A DNA stretch of 41,597 nt from Algoriphagus faecimaris (GCF_900101705.1 NZ_FNAC01000042.1:1-41597); one strand, 5' to 3'. Shown: positions 16,415-26,454, counted from the first letter of the stretch. Notes: a model not told the origin generated them from the letters alone. Program-made: numbers and translations.

Positions 16415-16912
16415 ATGAGCCAGTTGGAAAATATTACAATCCGGCATGAATTGAAACCGGGAGACTTGGGCAAAGTCGTTGAACTTCACGGGCGTATTTA
16501 TGCTCAAGAGTATGGCTTTGGACTGGGGTTTGAAGCTTATGTCATGGAGAGTATGCTGGAGTTTTACGGACAGTATGATCCGCAGCAGGACAAAGTTTGG
16601 ATCGTAGAAGAACAGGGCAGTATGGTCGGTTTTCTTCTCTTGATGCACCGACAGGATCAGCAGGCTCAGCTCCGTTATTTTATTCTTGAGAAGGAATTTA
16701 GGGGAATAGGATTGGGCAAAAAACTCATGCAGGAATGGATGGATTTTTATCAGGAAAAAGGCTACAAAGGCGCCTATCTTTATACTACTTCAGGTCTTGA
16801 GTCAGCGGCGAGTCTATATGAGCGATTTGGGTTCAAGAAAATTAGTCAGATCAAATCCAAAACCTTTGGAGTCAATATTTTGGAAATTCTTTTTAGACTA
16901 GAAAATAAATAG
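16415..16912 (+). CDS. GNAT-family N-acetyltransferase
   Basis: A 165-residue single-domain acetyltransferase. The acetyl-CoA pyrophosphate loop is RGIGLG (96-101), preceded by the beta-4 strand LRYFILEKEF and followed by the C-terminal ASLYERFGFKK pattern. The first part (TIRHELKPGDLGKVVELHG) resembles the acetyltransferase modules attached to MarR regulators, but no DNA-binding domain is present. The acceptor substrate is unknown. The M1 peptidase gene starts 27 bases downstream, so the two may be co-transcribed. Confidence 0.85.
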   Translation: MSQLENITIRHELKPGDLGKVVELHGRIYAQEYGFGLGFEAYVMESMLEFYGQYDPQQDKVWIVEEQGSMVGFLLLMHRQDQQAQLRYFILEKEFRGIGLGKKLMQEWMDFYQEKGYKGAYLYTTSGLESAASLYERFGFKKISQIKSKTFGVNILEILFRLENK

Positions 16913-16939
16913 TTTTAACACAATTACTTCACTATTCAG

Positions 16940-18520
16940 ATGTCAAAATACCTCATTGTATTGTTATTCCTTTTTTTCAGTTTTACTGCCCTGCAGGCCC
17001 AATCCTGGGACTGGGGCGGACCTATGGATCCCCTGCAATCGAAATTTAATATCATTCAATACCGGCTTGACTTGGAGATCATCCCCGAAAATCAATCCAT
17101 CCAAGGCTCGAATACCATTGTATTTGAAGCTAAAGAAAGGCTAGATACCCTGAGACTTCAGCTGATCGATGAGTATGCGGTAGAGAAGGTCTTGATGGAC
17201 GGAAAAGAAGTGAAGTTTTTTCATGCCAATGATATTTTAGACATTATTCCCATTGACTGTACCTGTGATGAAGTGCAGGTATTTTACGGAGGTCAAACTC
17301 CAATAGCAGAAAATCCACCTTGGACAGGTGGCTTCACTTGGGAAAAAGATCAATTGGAAAATCACTGGATGGGTCTTTCCTCTCAGGGGGAAGGAGCAAA
17401 GATCTTTATGCCTGCATTGGACCATCCTTCAAGTGAACCGAGTCAAGGTGTGGAATTGACCTTTACCGTTCCCTACCCTTATTTTGTGGCTTCTAATGGA
17501 AGATTACTTGATCGAAAAATTGACAAAGGAAAGGTTAGCTACCATTGGGCTAGCGATTATCCCATCAACAATTACAACATTAACTTCACACTCGGAATAT
17601 TTCATGAGGAAAAGAAAACTTTTGAATCCGTATCAGGGGATCGCATACCCATGAGCGTCTATGTCTTGCAGGAAAACCGGGCGAAGGCTTCCACTTTACT
17701 GGCGGTTTTGGAGGAGAGTGCCAAAACACATGAAAAGTATTTCGGTGCCTTTCCTTTTCCAGAGGATAAAATTGCTGTAGTGGAGACGCCTTATCTCGGG
17801 ATGGAGCATCAGACTATCAATGCCTACGGCAATAATTTTCAATTTGTGACCTTAGGAAAGACCGCCTATGATTGGCTGCTACATCATGAGTTGGGTCATG
17901 AATGGTTTGGGAATAAAATCTCTGTCGGCGACTGGGCGGATATGTGGATTCACGAAGGGCTGACTGCCTATGGTGATTGGTTGTTTTACTGGGAGCATGG
18001 AGGAGAGGAAGTCTACTTTGAAAAGGTAAAATCGGAGCTAAGGAATATTCCCCATGCCAAGCCGGTGCTCAGTCCTCCTAACAGTACCGAAAAGGAGGCA
18101 TATCATCCGGAGATTTATACCAAGGGGGCGATGGTCATCCATTCATTAAGAGGGATTTTGGGAGAAGAGGTGTTTTTTCCTATGCTAAAGGCTTTCGTTG
18201 CCGATGAGCGCTTTACTTATCAAAGCAGAGTGAATACTCAGGATTTCACGGATTTTGTCAAAAGTTATACTGGTAAGGACTTGGATGCCTTCTTTGACCT
18301 TTATTTAAAGACCACTAAGCTTCCTGAGGTTGTGATAAAAAAGAAAGGAAAGAAAGGATGGGAGGTCCGCTTGGAAGGGATTGAATTTAATATGCCTGTG
18401 GACGTGAAAACCGAGGCCGGAATTCAACGCATCGAATTGGGAGAAAAAGGAATATTGGTCAAATCCATCGAAAAACCGGTAGTCGATCCCAAGGGCTGGC
18501 TCATGCTGAGTAAGAAATAA
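16940..18520 (+). CDS. M1-family metallopeptidase (exported aminopeptidase)
   Basis: A 526-residue gluzincin-type zinc peptidase. A signal peptide ends near residue 20 (LQAQ). The N-terminal beta-saddle domain is followed by the catalytic domain with exopeptidase motif GMEHQ (287-291), zinc site HELGH (316-320; ligands H316 and H320, catalytic E317) and the third ligand E339 in WIHEG. The canonical GAMEN is replaced by GMEHQ, a common variant. The protein is shorter than E. coli PepN and lacks its long helical C-terminal domain. Likely periplasmic peptide trimming. Confidence 0.9.
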   Translation: MSKYLIVLLFLFFSFTALQAQSWDWGGPMDPLQSKFNIIQYRLDLEIIPENQSIQGSNTIVFEAKERLDTLRLQLIDEYAVEKVLMDGKEVKFFHANDILDIIPIDCTCDEVQVFYGGQTPIAENPPWTGGFTWEKDQLENHWMGLSSQGEGAKIFMPALDHPSSEPSQGVELTFTVPYPYFVASNGRLLDRKIDKGKVSYHWASDYPINNYNINFTLGIFHEEKKTFESVSGDRIPMSVYVLQENRAKASTLLAVLEESAKTHEKYFGAFPFPEDKIAVVETPYLGMEHQTINAYGNNFQFVTLGKTAYDWLLHHELGHEWFGNKISVGDWADMWIHEGLTAYGDWLFYWEHGGEEVYFEKVKSELRNIPHAKPVLSPPNSTEKEAYHPEIYTKGAMVIHSLRGILGEEVFFPMLKAFVADERFTYQSRVNTQDFTDFVKSYTGKDLDAFFDLYLKTTKLPEVVIKKKGKKGWEVRLEGIEFNMPVDVKTEAGIQRIELGEKGILVKSIEKPVVDPKGWLMLSKK

Positions 18521-19000
18521 AGGAGTCTATCTCAAACTTGTTTTTTGTCAGACTGAGTCTGAACTAAAGAACATACAAAATGTCTCATTTTTCAAGATTA
18601 AATCCCTCATTGAGTACTAAACTGAGTTCAGACGGGAGCGTGGGCTGACACAGCAGCGGGCCAGCGTCCGGTCTTGTGCGGTAGAAGCTTTGCTGTGTCT
18701 TGACCTTTTGGTTCTTTTGGGTCAAGCCAAAAGAACAAAGAAAAAGAAATGGAGCCAATCAAAAGAGCTGGAAGAAAACCCTCCTTATTAAAAAAAGTAA
18801 ATTTTGGAATGCCTAAATTATCATCACATTAGCTTCATTGTCATTAGAGTAATTAAAAGAAGGGAATCTCGAAATCAAAAACCTAGTTTTGCGTTTTGGG
18901 CCTAATTTTGAACTACCTAACTCCAGATGGTCAGGTGCTCAAAGTGAAGGTTAATATTTCTGAGAAAGTCGCTTTCTTACCTACATGACCACGTATTTTT
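18521..19000. other. Gene-free stretch with a structured segment
   Basis: No convincing reading frame. Between 18557 and 18736 lie several perfect inverted repeats: GTCTGAACT (18557-18565) with AGTTCAGAC (18625-18633); GACACAGCA (18647-18655) with TGCTGTGTC (18691-18699); CTTGACC (18699-18705) with GGTCAAG (18720-18726); and GTTCTTTTGG (18711-18720) with CCAAAAGAAC (18727-18736). The last two exclude each other. It may be an interspersed repeat or an untranslated RNA. The remainder up to 19000 is plain A+T-rich spacer between convergent genes. Confidence 0.55.
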
Positions 19001-21346
19001 TTAGAAACTATACCTCGCACTGAGTAATGCAATTCTTGTTTCTCTTTTGGAATAGAAATCCTGACTGAAGGTATTCGTACGTGCAAAACCCGCCCATCTT
19101 CTCGTATCAAAAATATCCCGGACACTGAGTGTCACCGAACCGCGGTTTCCGGCAAAGCCCTTTTGGACACTGGCATCTATAAAGTATTGTGATCGATCTC
19201 TACCTTGAGCTTCTATTTCAGGAGATTCGTAATTAGCTACCAACTGGAAATTAAAACCTTTCGGCAATTTGAAATCCTGGGTCAGTTTGGTGTTCCAAGA
19301 AAAACCCGAATTGGTAAACTCCTCTCCAATGTTAGAACCATCCACGGCTATCTGAAACAAGGTCACTCCACCATTAAGGCTATACCAATCATTGACCTCA
19401 GCTACACCCACAAACTCTACTCCGTAGGAGCGTGCTGATAGTAAATTATCAGGCTGTGAGAAAGAAACTCCATCTTCTACTATAGTGATAAAATCCAACT
19501 GACCGTCGGTATATCTGTAGAAAAGATTGGTGGAGAAACTCGACTTTTCAAAGTTTGCTAAGTAGCCAAACTCAAAGGAATCGATCATTTCTGGCTGGAG
19601 ATTGGGATTACCTCTTCTTACATTCAGGGAGTCAGTGATATCTGGGAATGGATTCAGTCTCCAAGCGGTAGGACGATCGATCCTTCTGCTGTATGTAAAT
19701 TTCAAAGAGTGGTTCTCATTCAGATTATATAGGGTCTGTACACTTGGGAAAAGATTGAAATAGCGCTGCTCGCCACGCTCATCGGTATTGGCCAAGTAGG
19801 TGTCTACCAGACTCAATTCCCCACGCAAACCGACAGTGTATTCAAATTTTCCTCCGGAATTGGCATATAGGAAATAACCTGCATGAATTTGATCTTCATA
19901 AATAAATCGATTGCTCACAGCAGGATCTTCTACAAATTCTTGGCTTTGCTCGTCTAGTCGTGCATAGCTGTAGTCATTATCAAACTTTCGAATATTAGAC
20001 TTCAATCCAGTCTCGATTTTTCTGTTTTCATCCAAGGGCTTAATGTAGTCCACTTGAAAAACCGAAATATTTCTCACCTCATCTGTTATTGCCCGCTCTT
20101 GTCCGTTGAGATTGGCAGGATCTGGATTTAAGGTGTTTCTGAAAATATCTATATTCTGGGTTTTGAACTGATTCCTGTAAGAGTGGCTGGCAAGGACTCT
20201 CAGACTGTGCCCTTTGTCTGCAAAAGAACGCTCAAATATCAGCGCATTGTCTATGCCTTCATCTGATTCAGTTTCACTATTTCTCCTCACATAATCAAAA
20301 GAATCCGGTTCTCCGTCAATGATTCGGTCCAATTCGGCAAAAAGCGTATTGGTCTGATAGTCCATTCCATATTGGTAGACACCTTCGTAACTGAGGACAT
20401 TTTGTCCAAAATAGTAATCCGCTCCGTAGTTTAAATTATGTCCTGTTCTGCGACTTGAACTGCGAGTGCTTTGGTCTAAGGTTTCATTACGGTCAAAAAT
20501 CTCTCTGATCGATGTTCTTTCGCCTACATCTTTCCAATCTCTGTAATTATAGCCTCCAAAAACATTGAACTTTTGGCCTCGATGGTTTAGGCTAGCGCCT
20601 ACATTGGATCGGTTTCTAGTTCCGTAGGTTCCCTCTATATTCCCATGTGTGCCAAAATCCTGTCCTTTTTTTAAGATAATGTCGATGACTCCACCTTCAG
20701 CTTCCGCATCAAATCGAGCGTTTGGGTTATTAATAATTCTTATCTCTTCAATGGAAGAAGCAGGCAATTGATCAAGATTTTGGGTCAGTGAAGAGTTCCT
20801 TCCATTAATCAGAATATTAGTACCTGTACTCCCTCTGAGAGATATAGACCCATCCTCAGAGACCGAGATAGAAGGAGTGTTGCGAAGGATGTCTAGCAGC
20901 GTACCACCTGCATTGGCCAGATTGTTTTCTGGTGTCACAGTAATTCCCTCCATGGTGGACCGGACGGGCATTTTTGTAGTTTGAACCACGACTTCTTCCA
21001 AAGCAGAAGTTTCGCTTTTCATCTCCAGCTTTCCCAAATCCTTGGAAGCGCTGAGTTCTATATTTTCGATGACCAAATCCTCAAAACCAAGGAAAAAGGC
21101 TTTAAAGATATAGGTGCCACTAGGTGCGCTGAGTTGAAACTTTCCTGAATCATCAGTATCAGAAAAAGCAATTGGGCTGGAATCTTCCAAAGATTTGAAC
21201 AAGGCCACCTGTACAAAGCCGAGTGGTTCTTTGTTTTCTTGCTCTATAAGTGTACCCGACAAGGTGTTTTCCTGAGCTAAGGCCCCAAAAGAAATGAAGA
21301 GCATGAGTAAAAAACTCATGCAAAAAGAATAAAATTTGAAATGCAT
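19001..21346 (-). CDS. Outer-membrane beta-barrel receptor (TonB-dependent-like)
   Basis: A 781-residue outer-membrane protein. The signal peptide ends at ALA-Q (24/25). A carboxypeptidase-regulatory-like domain follows (LSGTLIEQENKEPLGFVQVA), then a plug region (LLDILRNTPSISVSEDGSI, NGRNSSL) and a beta-barrel ending in ARYSF with terminal phenylalanine. This matches the Bacteroidota outer membrane beta-barrel family, smaller than SusC. ATG at 21346 is preferred over a TTG three codons earlier. It lies 63 bases downstream of a histidine kinase gene in the same direction, suggesting one operon with the two-component pair. Ligand unknown. Confidence 0.88.
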   Translation of the reverse strand: MHFKFYSFCMSFLLMLFISFGALAQENTLSGTLIEQENKEPLGFVQVALFKSLEDSSPIAFSDTDDSGKFQLSAPSGTYIFKAFFLGFEDLVIENIELSASKDLGKLEMKSETSALEEVVVQTTKMPVRSTMEGITVTPENNLANAGGTLLDILRNTPSISVSEDGSISLRGSTGTNILINGRNSSLTQNLDQLPASSIEEIRIINNPNARFDAEAEGGVIDIILKKGQDFGTHGNIEGTYGTRNRSNVGASLNHRGQKFNVFGGYNYRDWKDVGERTSIREIFDRNETLDQSTRSSSRRTGHNLNYGADYYFGQNVLSYEGVYQYGMDYQTNTLFAELDRIIDGEPDSFDYVRRNSETESDEGIDNALIFERSFADKGHSLRVLASHSYRNQFKTQNIDIFRNTLNPDPANLNGQERAITDEVRNISVFQVDYIKPLDENRKIETGLKSNIRKFDNDYSYARLDEQSQEFVEDPAVSNRFIYEDQIHAGYFLYANSGGKFEYTVGLRGELSLVDTYLANTDERGEQRYFNLFPSVQTLYNLNENHSLKFTYSRRIDRPTAWRLNPFPDITDSLNVRRGNPNLQPEMIDSFEFGYLANFEKSSFSTNLFYRYTDGQLDFITIVEDGVSFSQPDNLLSARSYGVEFVGVAEVNDWYSLNGGVTLFQIAVDGSNIGEEFTNSGFSWNTKLTQDFKLPKGFNFQLVANYESPEIEAQGRDRSQYFIDASVQKGFAGNRGSVTLSVRDIFDTRRWAGFARTNTFSQDFYSKRETRIALLSARYSF

Positions 21347-21409
21347 AGTTGGCAAGTATTAGTTTTCAATACAAGAATACAATCTGATTTTGTAGAGATT
21401 TTGAAGTTA

Positions 21410-22663
21410 TTACTTAAACAAAATCATTAAAACATGTAGATTGTTTTCTATTCTGTATTGAGGACGGAGCGTGTAGCGCCTACAGATCTGTTTGACTATT
21501 GCCAATCCCAGTCCTATGGATTCTGAGGAGGAATTTGCCTTTTTGAATCGATCAAAAAATTCTTCAGGATCTTTATCGGGGAGCTTGCCACTGTTTTCTA
21601 TTCTAAGTGAATATTCATTGAGTTCGATTCGGAGCTGTCCGCCCTGAATATTATGTTTGATGGCATTATTGATCAGGTTTTGGATCAGGACCTCTGCGAT
21701 AAAGGGGTGGATTTTTACCAGGCTGTTTTCTTGGATTTGGGTGCTGACCACGAGGGATCTGAGTTCGATCAGCTCCTGCATCCCATCGAGTACCCGATGG
21801 AGAATGGGGCTGAGGTCTATTTTCTCTGGAGCTTCAAACTCCTCATTTTCCAATTTGGCCAGCATGGAAAGCGAACGGACGATTTTATTGATCTTTTCAT
21901 TGCTTTGATAGGCTGCCTGTATCATCAATGCCTGCTTTTCGCTGATGTCCTCATTCATGAGGTGCTCCAGTTTGCCTCGGATGACTGCAGAGGGAGTCTG
22001 TACCTCATGGGAAAGGTTTTCAGAAAATTCCTTGATTTGGCGATAATCGTTCAGTAGCTTTTGAGACATTTTTTCGAGAAAGCTATTGAGCTTTTCAAAT
22101 TCTGCCACTGCGTTTTTCGGAAGATGGAGCGGTTCATTTTTTTGAAAGTTAAAGCTGCGGATCTGATCTAGGGTCTGATGGAATGGGCGCAGGATCTTTT
22201 TGGACCCGATACGGGTGAAAAAACCCAGAAAAAGAAGTTGTATCAAAAAGACTGAGACCATCGTGATCACCACAGTTTCTGTGATATCTTCAGTTTCTAC
22301 GACGATGTTGTAGTAGGATATACGGTAGTGCTTGCCATCTATTTTATAGGATTTGCTGGCTTTGAGTTGCTTTTCTGCCCGATTCATCGGGTCATGGTAG
22401 GCAATGGTATCTCGAAGGTATAATTCCTCCTCGGGAATATCGAGTGGGATCTCTGTGATTTCCAGTTTGTCATAGATCAAGCGGTCGGCAGGAGCGCCAT
22501 CCCGAATGCGCTCTGCATACGCATCGATCTGTCGGTCTAGCTCTCGCCCTAGTTCAAAATCAATCTCTGACTCCAGCTTTTTGAAAATCAAAAGTCCTCC
22601 TAAAAATAGGGCGATCATAGTGATCAGAATGTACCAGGTAGTCAGTAGGTTGATGAGCTTCAT
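21410..22663 (-). CDS. Sensor histidine kinase
   Basis: A 417-residue membrane kinase. Two transmembrane segments (about 8-27 and 131-150) enclose a roughly 100-residue periplasmic sensor with no recognised fold. The dimerisation and phospho-acceptor helix has H219 in LSHEVQTPSAV. The ATP-binding domain shows the N box (NLINNAIKHN, 329-338) and G box (GLGLAIV, 384-390). Its ATG overlaps the stop of the response regulator gene (ATGA), so the pair is translationally coupled. The downstream beta-barrel gene suggests that it senses something at or transported across the envelope. Confidence 0.93.
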   Translation of the reverse strand: MKLINLLTTWYILITMIALFLGGLLIFKKLESEIDFELGRELDRQIDAYAERIRDGAPADRLIYDKLEITEIPLDIPEEELYLRDTIAYHDPMNRAEKQLKASKSYKIDGKHYRISYYNIVVETEDITETVVITMVSVFLIQLLFLGFFTRIGSKKILRPFHQTLDQIRSFNFQKNEPLHLPKNAVAEFEKLNSFLEKMSQKLLNDYRQIKEFSENLSHEVQTPSAVIRGKLEHLMNEDISEKQALMIQAAYQSNEKINKIVRSLSMLAKLENEEFEAPEKIDLSPILHRVLDGMQELIELRSLVVSTQIQENSLVKIHPFIAEVLIQNLINNAIKHNIQGGQLRIELNEYSLRIENSGKLPDKDPEEFFDRFKKANSSSESIGLGLAIVKQICRRYTLRPQYRIENNLHVLMILFK

Positions 22664-23343
22664 GACACGTTGGGATCAAATTTGTAGCCGATTCCGTAGA
22701 CGGTTTTGATGTAATCATTTCCTCCAGCTTGAGCGATCTTTTTTCGTAGATTTTTCACATGCTGATAGACAAAGTCAAAATTGGCCAAGTCATCGGTATA
22801 ATCTCCCCAAAGGTGCTGCGCTATGGCTTCCTTGCCGATCACCCTATTTTTATTGGTGAAAAAAAAGACCAGAAGGTCAAACTCTTTTTTGGTAAGGTCC
22901 AGTGTTTTAGAATGAATGGTGGCCTGTAGATTACCGGTGTCCATGGTGATTTCATTAAAGCTAATCAAGTCTGAGCCCCCCAATTTTGTACGTCGGTAAA
23001 TGGCACGGAGTCGTGCCAATAGTTCCGAAAGATGAAAGGGCTTGGGAAGATAGTCATCTGCTCCCTCATCTAGACCTTTGAGTCGATCATCGAGTGAGTC
23101 CTTGGCGGAGATGATCAGCACATTGGAGTCGATTTTATTGGTTTTGATGAATTCTAAAATATCCAAACCATTCCCATCAGGAAGCATGAGATCTAAGACA
23201 ATGCAATCGTATCGATAGCCTAATAATTTATCCTGGGCATCGAAGAGGTTTTCGACCGTTTCGCAAAGGATATTCTCCTCCTGTAGATAGCTGACCATGT
23301 TTTGGATCAGATCCGGATTGTCTTCGATGATAAGTATTTTCAT
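22660..23343 (-). CDS. OmpR/PhoB-type response regulator
   Basis: A 227-residue two-domain regulator. The receiver domain has the acidic pair E7-D8, phospho-acceptor D51 (VLDLMLPDG), S79 and K101 (LPKPF). The C-terminal winged-helix domain (LDLTKKEFDLLVFFF to YIKTVYGIGYKF) is of the OmpR type. The start at 23343 matches the usual MKILIIEDN opening; longer in-frame starts add an unrelated tail. It is the first gene of the minus-strand operon with the kinase and beta-barrel and is divergent from carB, about 200 bases away. Confidence 0.94.
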   Translation of the reverse strand: MKILIIEDNPDLIQNMVSYLQEENILCETVENLFDAQDKLLGYRYDCIVLDLMLPDGNGLDILEFIKTNKIDSNVLIISAKDSLDDRLKGLDEGADDYLPKPFHLSELLARLRAIYRRTKLGGSDLISFNEITMDTGNLQATIHSKTLDLTKKEFDLLVFFFTNKNRVIGKEAIAQHLWGDYTDDLANFDFVYQHVKNLRKKIAQAGGNDYIKTVYGIGYKFDPNVS

Positions 23344-23493
23344 ATTGGAGTGAAAAGCTATAAGATGGGTAAGATAGCGTTTTGCGAACTTAATGCGAAG
23401 GTTTGAAGCAATTCTGAAGCAGACTTGAGTGCTTGCTTTCAATTAATTCAGGCATTTCTCTCCATCTATCCGTGTCCCTATGGAATATTTTTC

Positions 23494-23501
23494 TAATTTT
23501 G
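23494..23501 (+). promoter_or_regulatory. Bacteroidota -7 box for carB
   Basis: TAATTTTG matches TAnnTTTG exactly, 47 bases before the ATG at 23549. No clear -33 TTTG is visible. It falls inside the longer reading frame and therefore supports the later start. Confidence 0.5.
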
Positions 23502-23548
23502 CCCCAATTTGGACATCAGTAAAATATTCGATTCAACCCTCCTCTCAA

Positions 23549-26368
23549 ATGCCAAAAGACAGTAGCATCAAGCACATTCTCATCATTGGTTCAGGTCCCA
23601 TAGTCATCGGTCAAGCCTGCGAATTTGATTATTCTGGCTCCCAAGCCGCCCGCTCCCTTCGCGAAGAGGGCATTAGGGTAACCCTGATCAATTCCAATCC
23701 GGCCACAATTATGACTGACCCAGTGACCGCAGATCATGTGTATCTGCTCCCGCTGGAAAAGAAATCCATCAGAAAAATCCTCACTGACCACCCGGATATC
23801 GATGCTGTACTGCCGACCATGGGTGGTCAAACTGCATTAAACCTGGCCATCGATTGCGATAAGGCAGGCATCTGGAATCATCATGGGGTGAAAATGATCG
23901 GGGTAGACATCGATGCCATCGATACTGCAGAAAACCGAGAAAAATTTAAAGCCTTGATGGAGAAGATCGGCGTAGGCGTTTGCAAAGGAGCTACGGCCAC
24001 TTCTTTTCTTCAGGGAAAAGAGATTGCACAAGAGATCGGCTTTCCTTTGATCATTCGGGCATCTTATACCTTGGGAGGAGCAGGAGGAGCTTTTGTAGAG
24101 AAAGAAGAAGATTTTGAGCGCTTGCTTTCTGCAGGCTTGCAGGCTTCACCGGTTCACGAAGTTTTGATAGAGCAGAGTATTTTGGGCTGGAAAGAATACG
24201 AGCTGGAAGTCATGCGGGATAATATCGGGAATATGATAGTGATCTGTTCCATCGAGAATTTTGATCCCATGGGCGTGCATACCGGAGATTCGATCACGGT
24301 AGCTCCGATTCAGACCCTTCCCGATACAGTTTATCAGCGCATGCGAAATTACGCCATCACCATGATGAACAGCATCGGGAATTTTGCCGGAGGTTGTAAT
24401 GTGCAGTTTGCGGTAAGTCCGGATAACCAAGAGATCATTGGTATTGAAATCAACCCTCGTGTATCCCGCTCCTCTGCTTTGGCCTCTAAGGCTACAGGGT
24501 ATCCTATCGCTAAAGTAGCGGCAAAACTGGCGATTGGGTATAATTTGGACGAATTACCAAATTCCATCACCGGGACAACTTCCGCGTTTTTTGAGCCTTC
24601 GATCGATTATGTGATCGTGAAGATTCCACGATGGAATTTTGATAAGTTTAAAGGCGCTGACAGACGTTTGGGGCTTTCTATGAAGGCAGTAGGTGAGGTG
24701 ATGGGAATCGGGAGAAATTTCCAAGAGGCATTGCAAAAAGCCTGTCAATCACTTGAGATCAAAAGAAATGGATTGGGTGCTGACGGAAAAGAATTGAGAG
24801 ATCAAGAAAAGATTTTGTACTCCCTAGCCAATCCAAGCTGGAATAGACTTTTCCATGTTTACGATGCATTTAAGTTGGGTATATCCTTCCGTACGATTCA
24901 TGATTTGACGAAGATCGATAAGTGGTTTTTGAAGCAAATAGAAGAATTGATCCACCTGGAGGCTGAGATTGACAAATACAGCTTGGAGACCATTCCTTAT
25001 GAGTTAATGGATTTGGCCAAGAAAAAAGGCTATGCCGATCGACAGTTGGCTCATCTCCTAGGTTGCTTGGAAAGTGAAGTCTTCAACAAGCGCTACGAAG
25101 AAATGGGAATCAAGCGGGTGTACAAATTGGTAGATACTTGTGCGGCCGAATTTGAGGCGCAGACACCTTACTACTACTCTTCTTTTGGTGAAGAAAATGA
25201 GTCAATCCGCACTGACAAAAAGAAAATTGTGGTCTTGGGCTCAGGTCCAAATAGAGTGGGACAGGGGATAGAGTTTGACTACTCCTGCGTGCATGGAGTA
25301 TTGGCGGCCAAAGAATGCGGCTATGAAACCATCATGATCAACTGTAACCCCGAGACGGTATCCACGGACTTTGATGTTTCGGACAAGCTCTATTTTGAGC
25401 CGGTATTCTGGGAGCATATTTATGAAATTATTCTCCAGGAAAAGCCCGAAGGCGTCATCGTACAGCTGGGAGGTCAAACGGCTTTGAAATTGGCCGAAAA
25501 ACTGGATAAATACGGAATCAAAATCATCGGCACAAGTTTCGAAGCCTTGGACTTGGCGGAAGATAGAGGCTTGTTCTCTACGCTATTGAAAGAAAACAAC
25601 GTGCCTTATCCAGAATTTGGGACGATCCACAATACCGATGAGGCGCTAGAGCTTTGCAAGACAATCGGATTTCCGCTTTTGGTTCGCCCGAGTTATGTGC
25701 TTGGGGGACAGGGGATGAAAATCGTGATCAACGAGAAAGAACTCGAAGAACATGTGGTCAATGTGCTGAAGGATATTCCAAATAATGAAATCCTATTGGA
25801 TCACTTCCTCGAAGGGGCTATCGAAGCGGAAGCAGATGCCATCTGTGATGGAGAAAATGTGTATATCATCGGAATCATGCAGCATATCGAACCTGCCGGT
25901 ATTCACTCGGGTGATTCCTATGCCGTATTACCTCCTTACAATCTGGGCGATTTGGTTATTCGTCAAATCGAAACCTATACCGAGCGAATCGCGCTGGCTT
26001 TGCGTACGCAGGGTTTGATCAATATTCAGTTTGCGATTAAAAATGACAAGGTTTATGTGATTGAAGCCAACCCAAGGGCTTCTCGAACCGTTCCTTTTAT
26101 TTGCAAAGCTTATCGGGAACCTTATGTCAACTATGCCACTAAGGTGATGCTTGGTGAGAAAAAGGTGACGGATTTTGAATTCAAACCCTACAAGAAGGGT
26201 TATGCTATCAAAGAACCGGTTTTCTCATTCCACAAATTTCCCAATGTGAATAAGGAACTCGGTCCTGAGATGAAATCCACCGGAGAGGCAATCTACTTTA
26301 TTGATGACCTGATGGATGATTATTTCTTGAAGATTTACGCTGAGCGGAATTTGTATCTCAGCCGCTAA
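23549..26368 (+). CDS. carB: Carbamoyl-phosphate synthase, large subunit (no C-terminal regulatory domain)
   Basis: Makes carbamoyl phosphate from bicarbonate, ATP and ammonia delivered by the CarA subunit, feeding arginine and pyrimidine synthesis. The 939 residues contain two homologous ATP-grasp halves. Each opens with a GSGP motif (IIGSGPIVIGQACEFDYSG and VLGSGPNRVGQGIEFDYS). E. coli CarB has about 1070 residues; here the protein ends (AERNLYLSR) where the MGS-like allosteric domain would begin. I recall short CarB as common in Bacteroidota, so this is probably not a truncation. carA is not in the window. The ATG at 23549 is supported by the -7 box and the conserved N-terminus. Confidence 0.96.
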   Translation: MPKDSSIKHILIIGSGPIVIGQACEFDYSGSQAARSLREEGIRVTLINSNPATIMTDPVTADHVYLLPLEKKSIRKILTDHPDIDAVLPTMGGQTALNLAIDCDKAGIWNHHGVKMIGVDIDAIDTAENREKFKALMEKIGVGVCKGATATSFLQGKEIAQEIGFPLIIRASYTLGGAGGAFVEKEEDFERLLSAGLQASPVHEVLIEQSILGWKEYELEVMRDNIGNMIVICSIENFDPMGVHTGDSITVAPIQTLPDTVYQRMRNYAITMMNSIGNFAGGCNVQFAVSPDNQEIIGIEINPRVSRSSALASKATGYPIAKVAAKLAIGYNLDELPNSITGTTSAFFEPSIDYVIVKIPRWNFDKFKGADRRLGLSMKAVGEVMGIGRNFQEALQKACQSLEIKRNGLGADGKELRDQEKILYSLANPSWNRLFHVYDAFKLGISFRTIHDLTKIDKWFLKQIEELIHLEAEIDKYSLETIPYELMDLAKKKGYADRQLAHLLGCLESEVFNKRYEEMGIKRVYKLVDTCAAEFEAQTPYYYSSFGEENESIRTDKKKIVVLGSGPNRVGQGIEFDYSCVHGVLAAKECGYETIMINCNPETVSTDFDVSDKLYFEPVFWEHIYEIILQEKPEGVIVQLGGQTALKLAEKLDKYGIKIIGTSFEALDLAEDRGLFSTLLKENNVPYPEFGTIHNTDEALELCKTIGFPLLVRPSYVLGGQGMKIVINEKELEEHVVNVLKDIPNNEILLDHFLEGAIEAEADAICDGENVYIIGIMQHIEPAGIHSGDSYAVLPPYNLGDLVIRQIETYTERIALALRTQGLINIQFAIKNDKVYVIEANPRASRTVPFICKAYREPYVNYATKVMLGEKKVTDFEFKPYKKGYAIKEPVFSFHKFPNVNKELGPEMKSTGEAIYFIDDLMDDYFLKIYAERNLYLSR

Positions 26369-26423
26369 GGGATAATGCAGCAGTCTTAAGGGCTGTAATC
26401 TGAAAATGATGTCATAAGTAGAC

Positions 26424-26454
26424 ACCCTTCCGATTCCCATGGATTTGGAAGGGT
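26424..26454. other. Hairpin between carB and the DUF4834 gene
   Basis: ACCCTTCC (26424-26431) pairs with GGAAGGGT (26447-26454) over a 15-base loop containing CCATGG. No T tract follows on either strand, so it is not a typical terminator. Function unknown. Confidence 0.4.

Noticed and set aside
23549..26368. CarB as a truncated gene
   Set aside because: It ends cleanly after the second ATP-grasp half, has no frameshift remnant downstream, and short forms fit this phylum.
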